Positions 26,635 through 35,881 are shown, numbered from the stretch's first letter. The stretch: DNA of 64,000 nucleotides from Halobacillus hunanensis (GCF_900166655.1 NZ_FVZB01000006.1:372001-436000); one strand, 5' to 3'. Notes: generated by a model from the letters alone, not told the origin. Translations and numbers: made by a program.

Positions 26635-27887
26635 TCTAGCGTTTTTAGGAAATCATTCCACTTGGAAGAATGACTCTTTGTAATACTCTCCGGATGTTCC
26701 CGCACATTATACACAGTAAAATCCTGGTAACGAAATCGTGAGGTTTTAATTAATCGGTTTAGTACACTTACATCCTCGTAAAGCCTTCCCTTTTCAAACT
26801 CCACCACTGGAAATCCACCTTGTTGCTGTAAGGTGGATGTGCGGTAAATTCTCGGACCCAAAGGAAAACGGTAGGACAGAAGATCACTTCTTCCTTTAAT
26901 AGCCACACCTTTCACTAACCTTTTATAAAGTACATCATCCTTTAACTGCTTCCATTTTCTAAAATTACCGTACAGCACTGAGACATCTTTAGGGAGAACT
27001 GCTAATTGTTTTTTAATAACAGAAACAGCGTCAGGGTCGAGCCAGTCATCAGCATCAAGCTCCAATATAAAATCAGATGTTACATACTGTAATAAATCAT
27101 TTATGGCTTTCGCTTTCCCCTCATTCTTTTTGTGAAAAACTCTTACCCGAATTCCATCTTCCCACTGTTGAAGTTTTGTATAAGAGCTATCCGTAGATCC
27201 ATCATCCATGATCAGCAGCTGCTCGATTTCTTCACTTTGCAGCAGACAGGAAACAACGGCTGCTTCTACATACTTCTCCATGTTGTAATTAGTAAGGATA
27301 ACGGAAAGAGTCGGGTGTTCCGTTTTGACCTTATTCAGTTGATACTTCTGGAGAATCTTTTGTTTTTCGATAATATGGGCGGAGCTATTCTTCCTGGATT
27401 GCCTCACGAGGTCATCTTTAAAAGATATAAGCGCTGGGTCGATCGTTGAAAGCCAGGCAGGAAAAAGCGCCTCCTTGAAGGGCAGCTGGTGAGTTAATAA
27501 AAAGCGGTGCTGGTTAAGAAATGCGGTGCTAACTAACAATGGACGCTGGATCTTAAGGTTTCGATTATAGTAAAAGGTCCCTAGTACGGTTTTCGAATGA
27601 TGAAAATGGAGGGTGCTCGCACTGATTGCAGGGGAAAGATAATCTGTGTCTTGAAGAAACAGTACGTATGAGCTGGATATCGTAGGAAGAATTTGATTTA
27701 GAGTTTGTCCCGGGTCATCACTCTCGACAACTTTAACCTGGTTCATTCCTTTATGAAAAGCCATGTTTGGTTCCTGCAAAACAATCGTGGAGTTCAGCCG
27801 GGATCTGATCACTTCTAGAGAGTTTACGCCCTTTTGCAGCGCGGCTTGATTGGAATAATTAACAAGGATGGCTGTGATATCCTTCAA
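26631..27887 (-). CDS. Two-module family-2 glycosyltransferase
   Basis: 418 residues with a TTG start seven bases after GGGAGG. The C-terminal half (from about residue 193) is a GT-A domain: LSVILTNYNMEKYVEAAV, IMDDGSTDSS, a DxD motif as ELDADDW, and GGFPVVEFEKGRLYEDV. The N-terminal ~190 residues begin ITAILVNYSNQAALQKGV and contain LFLQDTDYLSP, which look like a second, strongly diverged GT-A module lacking a clear catalytic set. It could be a bifunctional or partially inactive polymerising transferase. It lies at the edge of the glycan cluster, transcribed towards it. Confidence 0.8.
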   Translation of the reverse strand: MKDITAILVNYSNQAALQKGVNSLEVIRSRLNSTIVLQEPNMAFHKGMNQVKVVESDDPGQTLNQILPTISSSYVLFLQDTDYLSPAISASTLHFHHSKTVLGTFYYNRNLKIQRPLLVSTAFLNQHRFLLTHQLPFKEALFPAWLSTIDPALISFKDDLVRQSRKNSSAHIIEKQKILQKYQLNKVKTEHPTLSVILTNYNMEKYVEAAVVSCLLQSEEIEQLLIMDDGSTDSSYTKLQQWEDGIRVRVFHKKNEGKAKAINDLLQYVTSDFILELDADDWLDPDAVSVIKKQLAVLPKDVSVLYGNFRKWKQLKDDVLYKRLVKGVAIKGRSDLLSYRFPLGPRIYRTSTLQQQGGFPVVEFEKGRLYEDVSVLNRLIKTSRFRYQDFTVYNVREHPESITKSHSSKWNDFLKTLD

Positions 27888-27989
27888 TAATTAGCCTCCC
27901 TTCTGTTTATTCGTAATGAGTTATCTATTTTATTTCTATAAGCTATTCAATTGCTCATTATTTTATGAGATAGGATGTTCTAATGATTA

Positions 27990-28036
27990 TAAAAGCGCTG
28001 TTACTCATGTAAAAAACAAAAGTAACAGCGCTGTTT
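27990..28036 (-). terminator. Intrinsic terminator of the 28-33 kb operon
   Basis: Perfect 12-base arms AGCGCTGTTACT (27994-28005) and AGTAACAGCGCT (28021-28032). Read on the minus strand the stem is followed by TTTTA. It closes the catabolic operon about ten bases after the last stop; T residues on the plus strand could make it bidirectional. Confidence 0.8.
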
Positions 28037-28045
28037 TCCCTATAG

Positions 28046-28498
28046 TTAAATAATCCCTTGCATCCTCAGTACTACTTCCGCAATTAAAGCCGAACCCAGG
28101 AAAGTGCCTAGCATAACGAACGATGCGACCACAATCGTTCTCCATCCGAGCTTAACAAAATCAGTCCATGAACGGCCGATGGCAATACCTGCATACGCGA
28201 GAATCGGTGTAGTTAATGCCAATAGATTTATGCTGTTGGTCATGGCTACGATCTGTTCAGATCCGGGCATCCACGGCATTGAAATCAGCACACCTACAAT
28301 AGCAACGTAAGCTATGCTTGGGATATCAATTGGAATAAGCTTTTGCAGAATCATACCGACTAAGCTGACTAGAATAAGAATGACCATTCCTGGAATGGCC
28401 CCCACCGGGAATGTATCATATCCAATCCAGTTTCCAAGCAGTGAAACAATACCAAAGATTAATAATAGTAATATCCATTCCTGCAAATTTTTCATCAT
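28046..28498 (-). CDS. Small integral membrane protein, partner of the DUF3100 protein
   Basis: 150 residues, mostly hydrophobic, with about five membrane segments and short loops. It starts two bases after the DUF3100 gene ends, and the start MM has a ribosome site overlapping the upstream gene. I do not recognise a characterised family. Because it is tightly coupled to the DUF3100 gene and to two amide-hydrolase genes, the two membrane proteins may form one heteromeric transporter. This is inference from gene order. Confidence 0.7.
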   Translation of the reverse strand: MMKNLQEWILLLLIFGIVSLLGNWIGYDTFPVGAIPGMVILILVSLVGMILQKLIPIDIPSIAYVAIVGVLISMPWMPGSEQIVAMTNSINLLALTTPILAYAGIAIGRSWTDFVKLGWRTIVVASFVMLGTFLGSALIAEVVLRMQGII

Positions 28499-28500
28499 CG

Positions 28501-29319
28501 CTACGCACCTCGCCCCTTCTTAATGTGCGATTTTTTATCTCTACGTGCGGTTAACACATTATATAACTTTTCAGTTAACGGAAGTCCAATAAAGATACTC
28601 ATATATAAACCGGTAGATAAGGATAAGAGGTTACTAGCTCCTGCAAAAGCAAGAATCTCCGTCTCCATACTTGGGAAAGCCGCTACTAATGAGCCACTGG
28701 CCGCAGCCATCATACTTCCGCTGCCAATCCCTGAAGCCATAGCAAAAGATAAGGGGTGAAGAGGAGTGATCGTCGCCAAGAAACCTGATATAAGTCCCAT
28801 AAATACGGCACCGAATACTGTGCCGAATATATAGATCGCCATTACCCCGCGGCCTTCTGGAGAATTAAAGCCATAGTTATTCATGATGAGACCAACATTC
28901 GGTTCCCGCGCTACAGAGTGAGTCATACCAATGCTTTCTCTTTTCAATCCTAGAAAAACAGCAATGGGCAAGGCCAGAAAAATCGTCCCGAGGTTTCCAA
29001 ACTCCTGTAGTAGTAAAGCAGGTCCCGCTTCAATTATTTGCGGAAGCGAGGGACCTATGATGACACCAATTTTTGCTATGAGCAGTGTTACACCAAGAAC
29101 GATTAATGGTTCAGCATTCTTAGATTGTTTCTCTTTTACAGCTGGCGTAAAAAAAAGAGCAAGACCGATAATGATGGCATAAAGCATAGGCAGCAGCAAA
29201 ATAACACCAGGGCCCACCAAAAATTCATGTGTTCCAATCCACTCTGTCAACAACACAATACCAAGTACAAGGGCATGCAGACGCCAGTCTTTCCATAAAT
29301 TTTTTGGAACCTCAGACAT
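28501..29319 (-). CDS. DUF3100-type polytopic membrane protein
   Basis: 272 residues with about eight membrane segments; the ATG follows GAAGGAGGTCC. The stretch ASGIGSGSMMAAASGSLVAA is glycine/serine/alanine-rich inside a membrane segment, as in substrate pores of secondary carriers, and matches my recollection of the DUF3100 family. No biochemical function is established for that family. The tail is basic (RRDKKSHIKKGRGA), probably cytoplasmic. Cotranscribed with an M20 hydrolase and an amidohydrolase, it probably moves their substrate. Confidence 0.75.
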   Translation of the reverse strand: MSEVPKNLWKDWRLHALVLGIVLLTEWIGTHEFLVGPGVILLLPMLYAIIIGLALFFTPAVKEKQSKNAEPLIVLGVTLLIAKIGVIIGPSLPQIIEAGPALLLQEFGNLGTIFLALPIAVFLGLKRESIGMTHSVAREPNVGLIMNNYGFNSPEGRGVMAIYIFGTVFGAVFMGLISGFLATITPLHPLSFAMASGIGSGSMMAAASGSLVAAFPSMETEILAFAGASNLLSLSTGLYMSIFIGLPLTEKLYNVLTARRDKKSHIKKGRGA

Positions 29320-29393
29320 ACATGGACCTCCTTCTAGTTAGTCATTCATCTTAATAAAACAATTAGAGCTAGCTGACTGCGAAGATAAAAATC

Positions 29394-30692
29394 TTATTCT
29401 TTGTCAATCGACTCTACGTATGATTTCAGAACGTGAACACCTTGTACGCAATCGTTTAAAGAAGACCATTCTTTCGGGTTATGACTTATCCCTTCTTTAC
29501 TTTTCACAAATAACATTGCGGTCGGAAGGTGGCGACCGATGATCAGGGCATCATGTCCCGCCCCGCTTGGAAGTTCTGTAGCTCGAATGCTATGCTGTTC
29601 CATAGCCTGGCGCAAATGTTGTTTAATCTCAGATTGAATCGGTACTGGGGTGACTTGTAGTGTTTGTTGATGAGTACAACGAACACCGAATTTATCAGAG
29701 GCTTTCTCAGCTTCTGAAATGATAAGTTGAATTAGTTCTGTGCGCGTTTCTTCATGAATATCGCGAATATCAACATGTAAAGCAACTTTCCCCGGAATGA
29801 CATTGATGCCGTTTGGGTAAACATGGAGCTTCCCTACCGTAGCGACTGCAGAATCACTTACCTGGCCGGGCAGGTCGTGGATGTTGCTAATAAATTCCCC
29901 CGCAGCAACTAAGGCATCTTCTCGTTCTGTCATTGGTGTGTTTCCTGCATGTCCTGCGTTACCGTGGAATTCAACTTCGAGCCAGCTAGGACCTGCAATA
30001 CCAGACACGATCCCTACAGGTAGATTCTGCTGCTCTAACTTTTTGCCCTGTTCAATGTGAATTTCGACAAACGAAGCAATTTCTTCTAAATTTCGTGCAG
30101 CATCGGTGAAACTCTTCTCTGATAATCCAATTTTATTCATTACTTGTTCAAATGAATTTCCATTTGAGTCGACTAAACTACGCTGCAGTTCCATGTCGAC
30201 GTCACCAGTCATTGCCCTGCTTCCTGTCAAGCCGCTGTTAAAACGCGAACCTTCTTCATCAGAAAAAATCACCACTTCGTACGGTCTGGTTGGCTGATAA
30301 CCCGTTTCCTTCCAAGCCTCAATCAGCTCTAACGAAGAAAGTACGCCTAAAGGTCCGTCAAAATGACCGCCATTTGGAACACTATCCAAATGGGATCCAC
30401 TGACAATCGCCGGTAAGGAAGGATTCTCGCCTTCCATTCGGCCGAACACATTTCCAGCACCATCCTCTGTGATGGAAAGGTCTAATTCTTCCATCCATTT
30501 TTTAATCAATGATTTCGCCTGTTTCTCTTCTTGGGAGAAGCCGACCCTGTGACTCCCCCCGTCTTCTGTAAGTCCGATCTTTGAGATTTCATGCAGCCTT
30601 TTCGCTATCCTATCTCCATTAATGCCACTAAAGGATAGAGAAGAATCATAGCCTTCTATTAATCTCGCATATAAATCCCATTCTTTAGACAT
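29394..30692 (-). CDS. M20-family Zn hydrolase (allantoate amidohydrolase / N-carbamoyl-L-amino acid hydrolase type)
   Basis: 432 residues. Metal-ligand motifs of the AllC/HyuC/AmaB branch are visible: GSHLDSVPNGGHFDGPLG with His and Asp, EEGSRFNSGLTGSRA, VEIHIEQGKKLE, and near the end GAGHDALIIG and the SHNPKEW ligand region. Members hydrolyse ureido or N-carbamoyl groups. Its ATG overlaps the preceding amidohydrolase by eight bases, so the two are translationally coupled and probably act in sequence. The real substrate is unknown: allantoate, N-carbamoyl amino acid or beta-ureidopropionate are possible. Confidence 0.85.
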   Translation of the reverse strand: MSKEWDLYARLIEGYDSSLSFSGINGDRIAKRLHEISKIGLTEDGGSHRVGFSQEEKQAKSLIKKWMEELDLSITEDGAGNVFGRMEGENPSLPAIVSGSHLDSVPNGGHFDGPLGVLSSLELIEAWKETGYQPTRPYEVVIFSDEEGSRFNSGLTGSRAMTGDVDMELQRSLVDSNGNSFEQVMNKIGLSEKSFTDAARNLEEIASFVEIHIEQGKKLEQQNLPVGIVSGIAGPSWLEVEFHGNAGHAGNTPMTEREDALVAAGEFISNIHDLPGQVSDSAVATVGKLHVYPNGINVIPGKVALHVDIRDIHEETRTELIQLIISEAEKASDKFGVRCTHQQTLQVTPVPIQSEIKQHLRQAMEQHSIRATELPSGAGHDALIIGRHLPTAMLFVKSKEGISHNPKEWSSLNDCVQGVHVLKSYVESIDKE

Positions 30693-31944
30693 GAGTACCC
30701 TTCCTTTGCATCAAATTTTTATAGATAGCTCCATCTTTCATAACCATCACGATATGTTTGCTGTCCTCCAGGCCCCTAATATTACTGAGAGGGTTCACAT
30801 CCGTCAAAATAATATCAGCAAGCTTTCCGGCTTCAATTATTCCGACTTGATCCTCCCAGCCCAGACATTCTGCTGCTGTTTTTGTAGTAGCTACAAGGGA
30901 CTCCATTGGCGACATGCCAATGTCACACATTAGACCAAGTTCACGCAGATTGGTACCGTGCGCCATCACTCCTGCATCGGTGCCCATTGCAATTTTGACT
31001 CCAGCCTGATATGCCTTTGCAATACTTTCCTTATGGGCCTCTACTACTTCTTTTGACTTTTCAACAGCATAAGGAGCCATCTTATTGTCTTTTTCACTAG
31101 ACTCCAGAACGGAAATGGGAGCGAGCAATGTTGGAACTAGAAAGGTACCGTTCTTCAGCATTAATTCAATCGCCTCGTCATCAATATAGATTCCGTGTTC
31201 AATCGAATAAATGCCCGCTCGAATCGCATTCTTTATGCCTTCCGCTCCTTGAGCATGTGCCATCACTTTTATCCCTTTACGAAAGTGAGCTTCCTCCACC
31301 ATGACCTCAAGCTCTTCCTGAGAAAATTGGGTAAACTCCGGGTGGTCAGTAGGGCTTGATACTCCGCCGGTTGCATGGACCTTAATTACTTCCGCTCCAG
31401 CCCGCAGCATTTCCCGTACAGTTTTACGTACAGCTTCTTTCCCGTCACAGATGGCGTTAGGCATGCCGGGATACGTCTGTAGTGTTGTATCCACTCCGGA
31501 ACGGTTCCAACTATCTCCGTGCCCTCCGGTAATCGTTAACGGGTTGATACTGACTTGCATACGCGGACCTTCTATCAGCCCGTCTTCTACAGCCTTTTTC
31601 ATGCCCAAATCTGAAAATCCTGCATCGCGAACAGATGTGATTCCAACATCCAATGTTCGCTTTAAGAATTGAACACTTTCATAAAATCGATAAGAAAAAG
31701 GCGTAAGAATAGCATCTTGAACGTTTCTCAATTCCATCGCCATGTGCACATGGGTATCAATCAATCCTGGCAACATGTACTGGCCTTCTGCATCAATAAC
31801 AGCTGCGCCCTCTGGAGCCTGGATATCACCTGATTTTCCGACTTCTTCAATATAGTTATCATTGATTAATACGGATGCATCGGTGACCGGCTCATTCCCT
31901 CGTCCATCGATTAAAGTTCCATTTGTAATTAAAGTATATGACAT
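30685..31944 (-). CDS. Metal-dependent amidohydrolase
   Basis: 419 residues of the amidohydrolase superfamily, near the imidazolonepropionase/Xaa-Pro-dipeptidase-like group. LPGLIDTHVHMAME carries the HxH metal ligands, AEVIKVHATGG the probable carboxylated lysine, VMAHAQGAEG and YSIEHGIYID further histidines, and MGTDAGVMAHGTN the catalytic aspartate. It is cytoplasmic. Coupling to an M20 ureidohydrolase suggests it opens or deacylates a cyclic or N-acyl compound first. The substrate cannot be read from sequence. Confidence 0.82.
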   Translation of the reverse strand: MSYTLITNGTLIDGRGNEPVTDASVLINDNYIEEVGKSGDIQAPEGAAVIDAEGQYMLPGLIDTHVHMAMELRNVQDAILTPFSYRFYESVQFLKRTLDVGITSVRDAGFSDLGMKKAVEDGLIEGPRMQVSINPLTITGGHGDSWNRSGVDTTLQTYPGMPNAICDGKEAVRKTVREMLRAGAEVIKVHATGGVSSPTDHPEFTQFSQEELEVMVEEAHFRKGIKVMAHAQGAEGIKNAIRAGIYSIEHGIYIDDEAIELMLKNGTFLVPTLLAPISVLESSEKDNKMAPYAVEKSKEVVEAHKESIAKAYQAGVKIAMGTDAGVMAHGTNLRELGLMCDIGMSPMESLVATTKTAAECLGWEDQVGIIEAGKLADIILTDVNPLSNIRGLEDSKHIVMVMKDGAIYKNLMQRKGTHV

Positions 31945-31963
31945 ATAGAATCTCTCCTTTTAG

Positions 31964-33136
31964 TTAAAGTGTACCGATTAGAATACTTGCAATGACGATA
32001 GATCCTACCGTAACAGAAGTGAAACCTCCGATCAGCATCGGAGCAAGCAATTCATTCATAATCCTGTTCTGTTCAGATTCATTACGTCCAATACTTCGAC
32101 TCACTTCTTCTACAATCAAGTAATCCCCTGGAAATCCATAAAGCGCAGTCAACACAACAGGTACAGCCTTTGTTGGTTTCCACTTAAAGAGTTTAGCTCC
32201 AATCATTCCACCGATGACCAGGCCGCTTGTCCCTATTACGATGACGCATAGCACAGGTATAAGGGAAGATACGACTTGATCCCATGTGATCCCAACAAGT
32301 GAATTGATTACGACTATGATCAAAGCCACCATGGCGAGTCCTGTACTATTCGAGCGATCCAGCGCCTTGTCAGGGTAAATTCGGAGAGCAAATCCTGTTA
32401 TCCCGATAGCGAGCGACCAGAGACTATAGTTGATACCGGTTATTTCCCCCAACCATGTAGCAAGAGCACCACCAATGAATAATAAAAACAAAAGAAAGAA
32501 GTTACTTTGCATAAAACGTTCTGGAAGCAGCAATCCCTTTTCCTTACTTCCTAAGTCCCCTTTTAATTCGTCACCTTTTTGACTGGTGAATTCGTCATTT
32601 GAAAAATCATCCCTTATGGTTACAGCGTACTTACTTAACAGCGTAGAGGTAAGGGGCATGCCAACCAGATTTTGAAGGGCAAACACAACAACGGGAATAG
32701 CCGCAAGTGAGACAAAACCAGCTTCCGTCAGGCCTTCTTGTGTCACGATATAGGCGATAATGCCTCCAGTAAGCGGCCCCGCACCAGCTACTGCCGTCTG
32801 ATAATCGAAAACAAGCGATATGATGATGAGCATAGATGTGACTGAAGCAATCAGTCCTATTAGGGTGATCACTACGGCTTTGTATTGCTTTTTGATAACA
32901 GATAAAGGAATCATTGTCCCAAGATGCACAATTAATACGGGGACTAGCACTCCACCGGCAGCCACGAAGGTTGAGGCCTCAATATAGGACTGTGGCAGTA
33001 TCCCGGTTTGAAGCAGCATAAAAGTTACCGCTACAACGACTAGTAATGTAGGAATCTTCGCCCTGGATGACAGGGAAAGCACTTCCCCTAATGCAATAAT
33101 AGAAACGAGAATTAAAACAATAAATATTGGCGCCAT
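31964..33136 (-). CDS. Polytopic membrane protein, probable secondary transporter
   Basis: 390 residues with about ten or eleven membrane segments and one charged cytoplasmic loop around residues 175-205 (SNDEFTSQKGDELKGDLGSKEKG). The two halves look roughly symmetrical, and LYGFPGDYLIVEEVSRSIG near residue 340 is a conspicuous polar motif. I do not recognise the family with certainty. Lying directly downstream of a regulator and upstream of two hydrolases, it probably imports their substrate. Confidence 0.7.
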   Translation of the reverse strand: MAPIFIVLILVSIIALGEVLSLSSRAKIPTLLVVVAVTFMLLQTGILPQSYIEASTFVAAGGVLVPVLIVHLGTMIPLSVIKKQYKAVVITLIGLIASVTSMLIIISLVFDYQTAVAGAGPLTGGIIAYIVTQEGLTEAGFVSLAAIPVVVFALQNLVGMPLTSTLLSKYAVTIRDDFSNDEFTSQKGDELKGDLGSKEKGLLLPERFMQSNFFLLFLLFIGGALATWLGEITGINYSLWSLAIGITGFALRIYPDKALDRSNSTGLAMVALIIVVINSLVGITWDQVVSSLIPVLCVIVIGTSGLVIGGMIGAKLFKWKPTKAVPVVLTALYGFPGDYLIVEEVSRSIGRNESEQNRIMNELLAPMLIGGFTSVTVGSIVIASILIGTL

Positions 33137-33210
33137 TCCTACACATCCTTTCTTGTTTGTTTAAAAAGGTTAATAGTCAAAATTATATGATAATTAAATC
33201 GAATAAAATA

Positions 33211-33258
33211 TATGGATAACCGACAAAAAATAAAAAAGTGTTTTGTCGGTTATCCATA
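33211..33258 (-). terminator. Long perfect hairpin between the regulator and its operon
   Basis: The 18-base arms at 33211-33228 and 33241-33258 are perfect reverse complements with a 12-base loop. It begins five bases after the regulator's stop and lies 75 bases before the membrane protein start. It may terminate the regulator transcript, act as a leader attenuator, or be an operator. The stem core is GGATAACCGACAAAA. Confidence 0.6.
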
Positions 33259-33262
33259 ATTG

Positions 33263-35044
33263 TTAAGCTTTCATATCCAAATATTCTAAAATTCGGAGTC
33301 CAAGCTGCAATTCAAACGCTTCCCTGCCTGATAACTCCTCGACTCGTAAGATTGTATAGATGGTTTTTAACCGGTACTTCACTGTATTTACATGAACAAA
33401 CAACTGTTTAGAACTCTTCTCCATATTCTGATTGGATTCTAAGTAAACCTGTAACGTCTTTAACAGTTCCGTACCGTTGTTGTGATCATAGTTAATAATT
33501 TCACCAAGAATAGCTTCGGCATACTCCTTTAGTTCTTTTCGGTCAAATTTTAGAAAGAGCCGATAGGGTCCGAGTTGTTTATACGTCAGCAAAGATTCTC
33601 CCTTATAAGCCGTTTGTAAATATTGAACACACCGTTTTGCATCTCTGTATGAAAGATGAACATCCTTTAATTTTTTAACGACTTGACCAAAACCCGCTAA
33701 GTTGGCTAAAGCTAATTTTTCCGAAGAAGTCTTAATGATTTGGCTGAAAAGTTTTTTCAGGTGCTGGAATATTTGTTCTTCATCCAATGAGGAAGAAACG
33801 GTGAACATCAACGTAATTTCCATGTTTTTATCATAAACGAGTGTTTTATATGAAAGGTTTGAAACTTCGCGATAAATGAGCCTCATGAGCTGCTGCTTTT
33901 TACTGCTTATTTTTTCAAAAGCTAGCAGTGGGTTTTTGATAAGGAACTGTACAATAACATAATGATGAGAGTCATGTTCAGGAAAATTGAGTTTTGCCAA
34001 ATGATTAGAAGAAAGCTCATCATATGGGGCATGAATCAACTGTTCTAAGATCGTTCCAGAATTATTAAAATCCTCTGCCAGCAGGCGTTCCTGGCGGTCA
34101 ATTTCCATCGCGAAAATCGGGATGGCTTGTTCAATGGCAATCTTGTCCAGTGGGTCCAATTTGGAATAATCCTCTATGATAATTGTCAGCAAGCCAAGTG
34201 TCATCTTTTCCGTTTTTATAGGGAAAAAATAGATGAAATGCCCCTGTTTGAAAAGGCGAATGCGATGTGAAGAGAACCCCGATTTAGAAAGGCTTGCTTC
34301 CAATAATGAACCAAATTTATCCTTCAAGTCACGGGCTAGAGGTTCAGCTTCTTGACTTGATATCGCCAATGACTCCATGAACTGATTGAACACCAATACA
34401 TGATGATCAATCAATCCTGCCAGTGATCTAGTAATATCACTTAGTCCCCCTTTCGAAAGCGACACTTTCGATAATTCCTCATGTATTCGTTTAGTCCGTT
34501 CATTTTGAGAGAACAGTGTGGCATTCTCAATCGCTATAGCCGCTTGTCCAGCAAACGTCTCTAGCAATTGTAGATCTGCTTCGTCAAATTGAATATCCTT
34601 TTCATAAATATCAACGGTCAGCACACCTATGCACTCATTATTTGAAAGCAATGGGACGCAAATTGCACTTTCAGGGTACTCCATTTTGCCTAATGCTTGT
34701 GCATAATAGTTCTCTGTTTCTTTTGGAATATTAGACATCCCATATGCTGTGTCTTCTTCTGAATAAAATATATTTCCCTTTTTTAACAAGAATGTTCGAC
34801 CACTCATTCCTTCTCCAGGACGTAAACGGGCATGCTTCATAAATTCCATATCGAATCCAATCGCGCTTTTTGCGTAGAGGAATTCTGACTGCTTATCATA
34901 TAGAAATAAGACACTGGCATTAGCGCCGCCTATGACATTATGTACTTCTCTAATTAATTGATGAAGCACTTCTGAAAGATCTCGTGTCGAATTCAAGACA
35001 CGAACGGAATGAATTAAGCTCATCAACCTTTTTTCACTTTCCAT
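33263..35044 (-). CDS. GAF-domain transcriptional regulator with PucR/CdaR-type C-terminal helix-turn-helix
   Basis: 593 residues from the ATG at 35044, with AAAGGAGGTGG four bases upstream. Residues ~15-185 form a GAF sensor (SVLFLYDKQSEFLYAKS, PGEGMSGRTF, ESAICVPLL, FAGQAAIAIENATLF). The middle region is typical of PucR-family activators. The C-terminal ~60 residues are the PucR HTH_30 domain (LQVYLESNQNMEKSSKQLFVH broken by NTVKYRLKTI). Such proteins activate purine, sugar-acid or amide catabolic genes in response to a small ligand. The adjacent amidohydrolase operon is the likely target. Confidence 0.85.
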   Translation of the reverse strand: MESEKRLMSLIHSVRVLNSTRDLSEVLHQLIREVHNVIGGANASVLFLYDKQSEFLYAKSAIGFDMEFMKHARLRPGEGMSGRTFLLKKGNIFYSEEDTAYGMSNIPKETENYYAQALGKMEYPESAICVPLLSNNECIGVLTVDIYEKDIQFDEADLQLLETFAGQAAIAIENATLFSQNERTKRIHEELSKVSLSKGGLSDITRSLAGLIDHHVLVFNQFMESLAISSQEAEPLARDLKDKFGSLLEASLSKSGFSSHRIRLFKQGHFIYFFPIKTEKMTLGLLTIIIEDYSKLDPLDKIAIEQAIPIFAMEIDRQERLLAEDFNNSGTILEQLIHAPYDELSSNHLAKLNFPEHDSHHYVIVQFLIKNPLLAFEKISSKKQQLMRLIYREVSNLSYKTLVYDKNMEITLMFTVSSSLDEEQIFQHLKKLFSQIIKTSSEKLALANLAGFGQVVKKLKDVHLSYRDAKRCVQYLQTAYKGESLLTYKQLGPYRLFLKFDRKELKEYAEAILGEIINYDHNNGTELLKTLQVYLESNQNMEKSSKQLFVHVNTVKYRLKTIYTILRVEELSGREAFELQLGLRILEYLDMKA

Positions 35045-35189
35045 CAGGCCACCTCCTTTATCTTCTTTCAGGAATAGGATTAGAGACAACTGCTTTAAGG
35101 ACTTAATCATAACAAATATTCGCTACCCATATTATTAGGAAAAGAAGAACACAATATGATTTCAACCATATTTAAACATACATAAATAA

Positions 35190-35222
35190 GGCCATCCAAA
35201 TACTGGATGACCTGAGGTGGTA
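35190..35222. repeat. Truncated copy of the dispersed palindrome
   Basis: The right half TGGATGACCTGAGGTGGTA is identical to the copy at 708-750, while the left half is cut to GGCCATCCA with one mismatch. It begins about 18 bases past the stop of the YczE-like gene on the minus strand. Confidence 0.75.
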
Positions 35223-35239
35223 ATGATTTACAAAATATG

Positions 35240-35881
35240 TTACATAAATTGTTTCTGCAGTTCTTGTTCGCTGTTAGGGTGTAACTTGTAATACAGTGGA
35301 TAGAAGCGTGTATAGCAAAGTTGAATCACTGCGCCGAGGAAGATCATCGGTGTCAGTGTCCCAATTCCTACCGGTCCGCCAATTATGAAGGCTAATGTCG
35401 TCATTACCGCTGCAACAATCGTCTGACCTGCTTGCAGACTCAGGTTAAAACGATGACTGACTGCCAGAAATAGTTGATCCACCGGTGCACGCGGGAATTG
35501 CGGAAGGATATAGATCGCAACCCCCATTCCCACAACAGCAACTCCTCCAAGTAACGTAGCAACTTGTAGTATAAATGGAGCTGTCGTTAAATCGACGTTT
35601 GCAAAAACAATTTCCAGCCAAAAGTCCAAGATAACACTTTCCAATAATACTGGGATAATCGCCCGAAATTCCGGCAGCTGATTCATTAATTTTGCATTTA
35701 TAAATATGATAATCAGCTGAAACACTCCATACCAGAACCCGACGGTAAACCCGAGGTGATCTGAAACACCGATAAAGAATGACGTCCAGAATCCTGCACC
35801 TAATGCAGCTTTAATAATAAGTGTAACTCCCAAGAAATTGAGAACCATCCCAAGAAGGTAAATCGTTGTCCGATAAAGCAA
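35240..35881 (-). CDS. YczE/YitT-like integral membrane protein
   Basis: 213 residues if translated from the TTG at 35881, which sits eight bases after GGGGAGGG; the ATG at 35902 has no ribosome site. Five or so membrane segments, with YLLGMVLNFLGVTLIIKA at the N terminus and FPRAPVDQLFLAVSHRF, a motif I associate with YczE-type proteins. B. subtilis YczE influences bacillaemycin/surfactin-type secondary metabolism, but its mechanism is unclear. No operon partner; a repeat copy lies just downstream. Confidence 0.75.
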   Translation of the reverse strand: MLYRTTIYLLGMVLNFLGVTLIIKAALGAGFWTSFFIGVSDHLGFTVGFWYGVFQLIIIFINAKLMNQLPEFRAIIPVLLESVILDFWLEIVFANVDLTTAPFILQVATLLGGVAVVGMGVAIYILPQFPRAPVDQLFLAVSHRFNLSLQAGQTIVAAVMTTLAFIIGGPVGIGTLTPMIFLGAVIQLCYTRFYPLYYKLHPNSEQELQKQFM

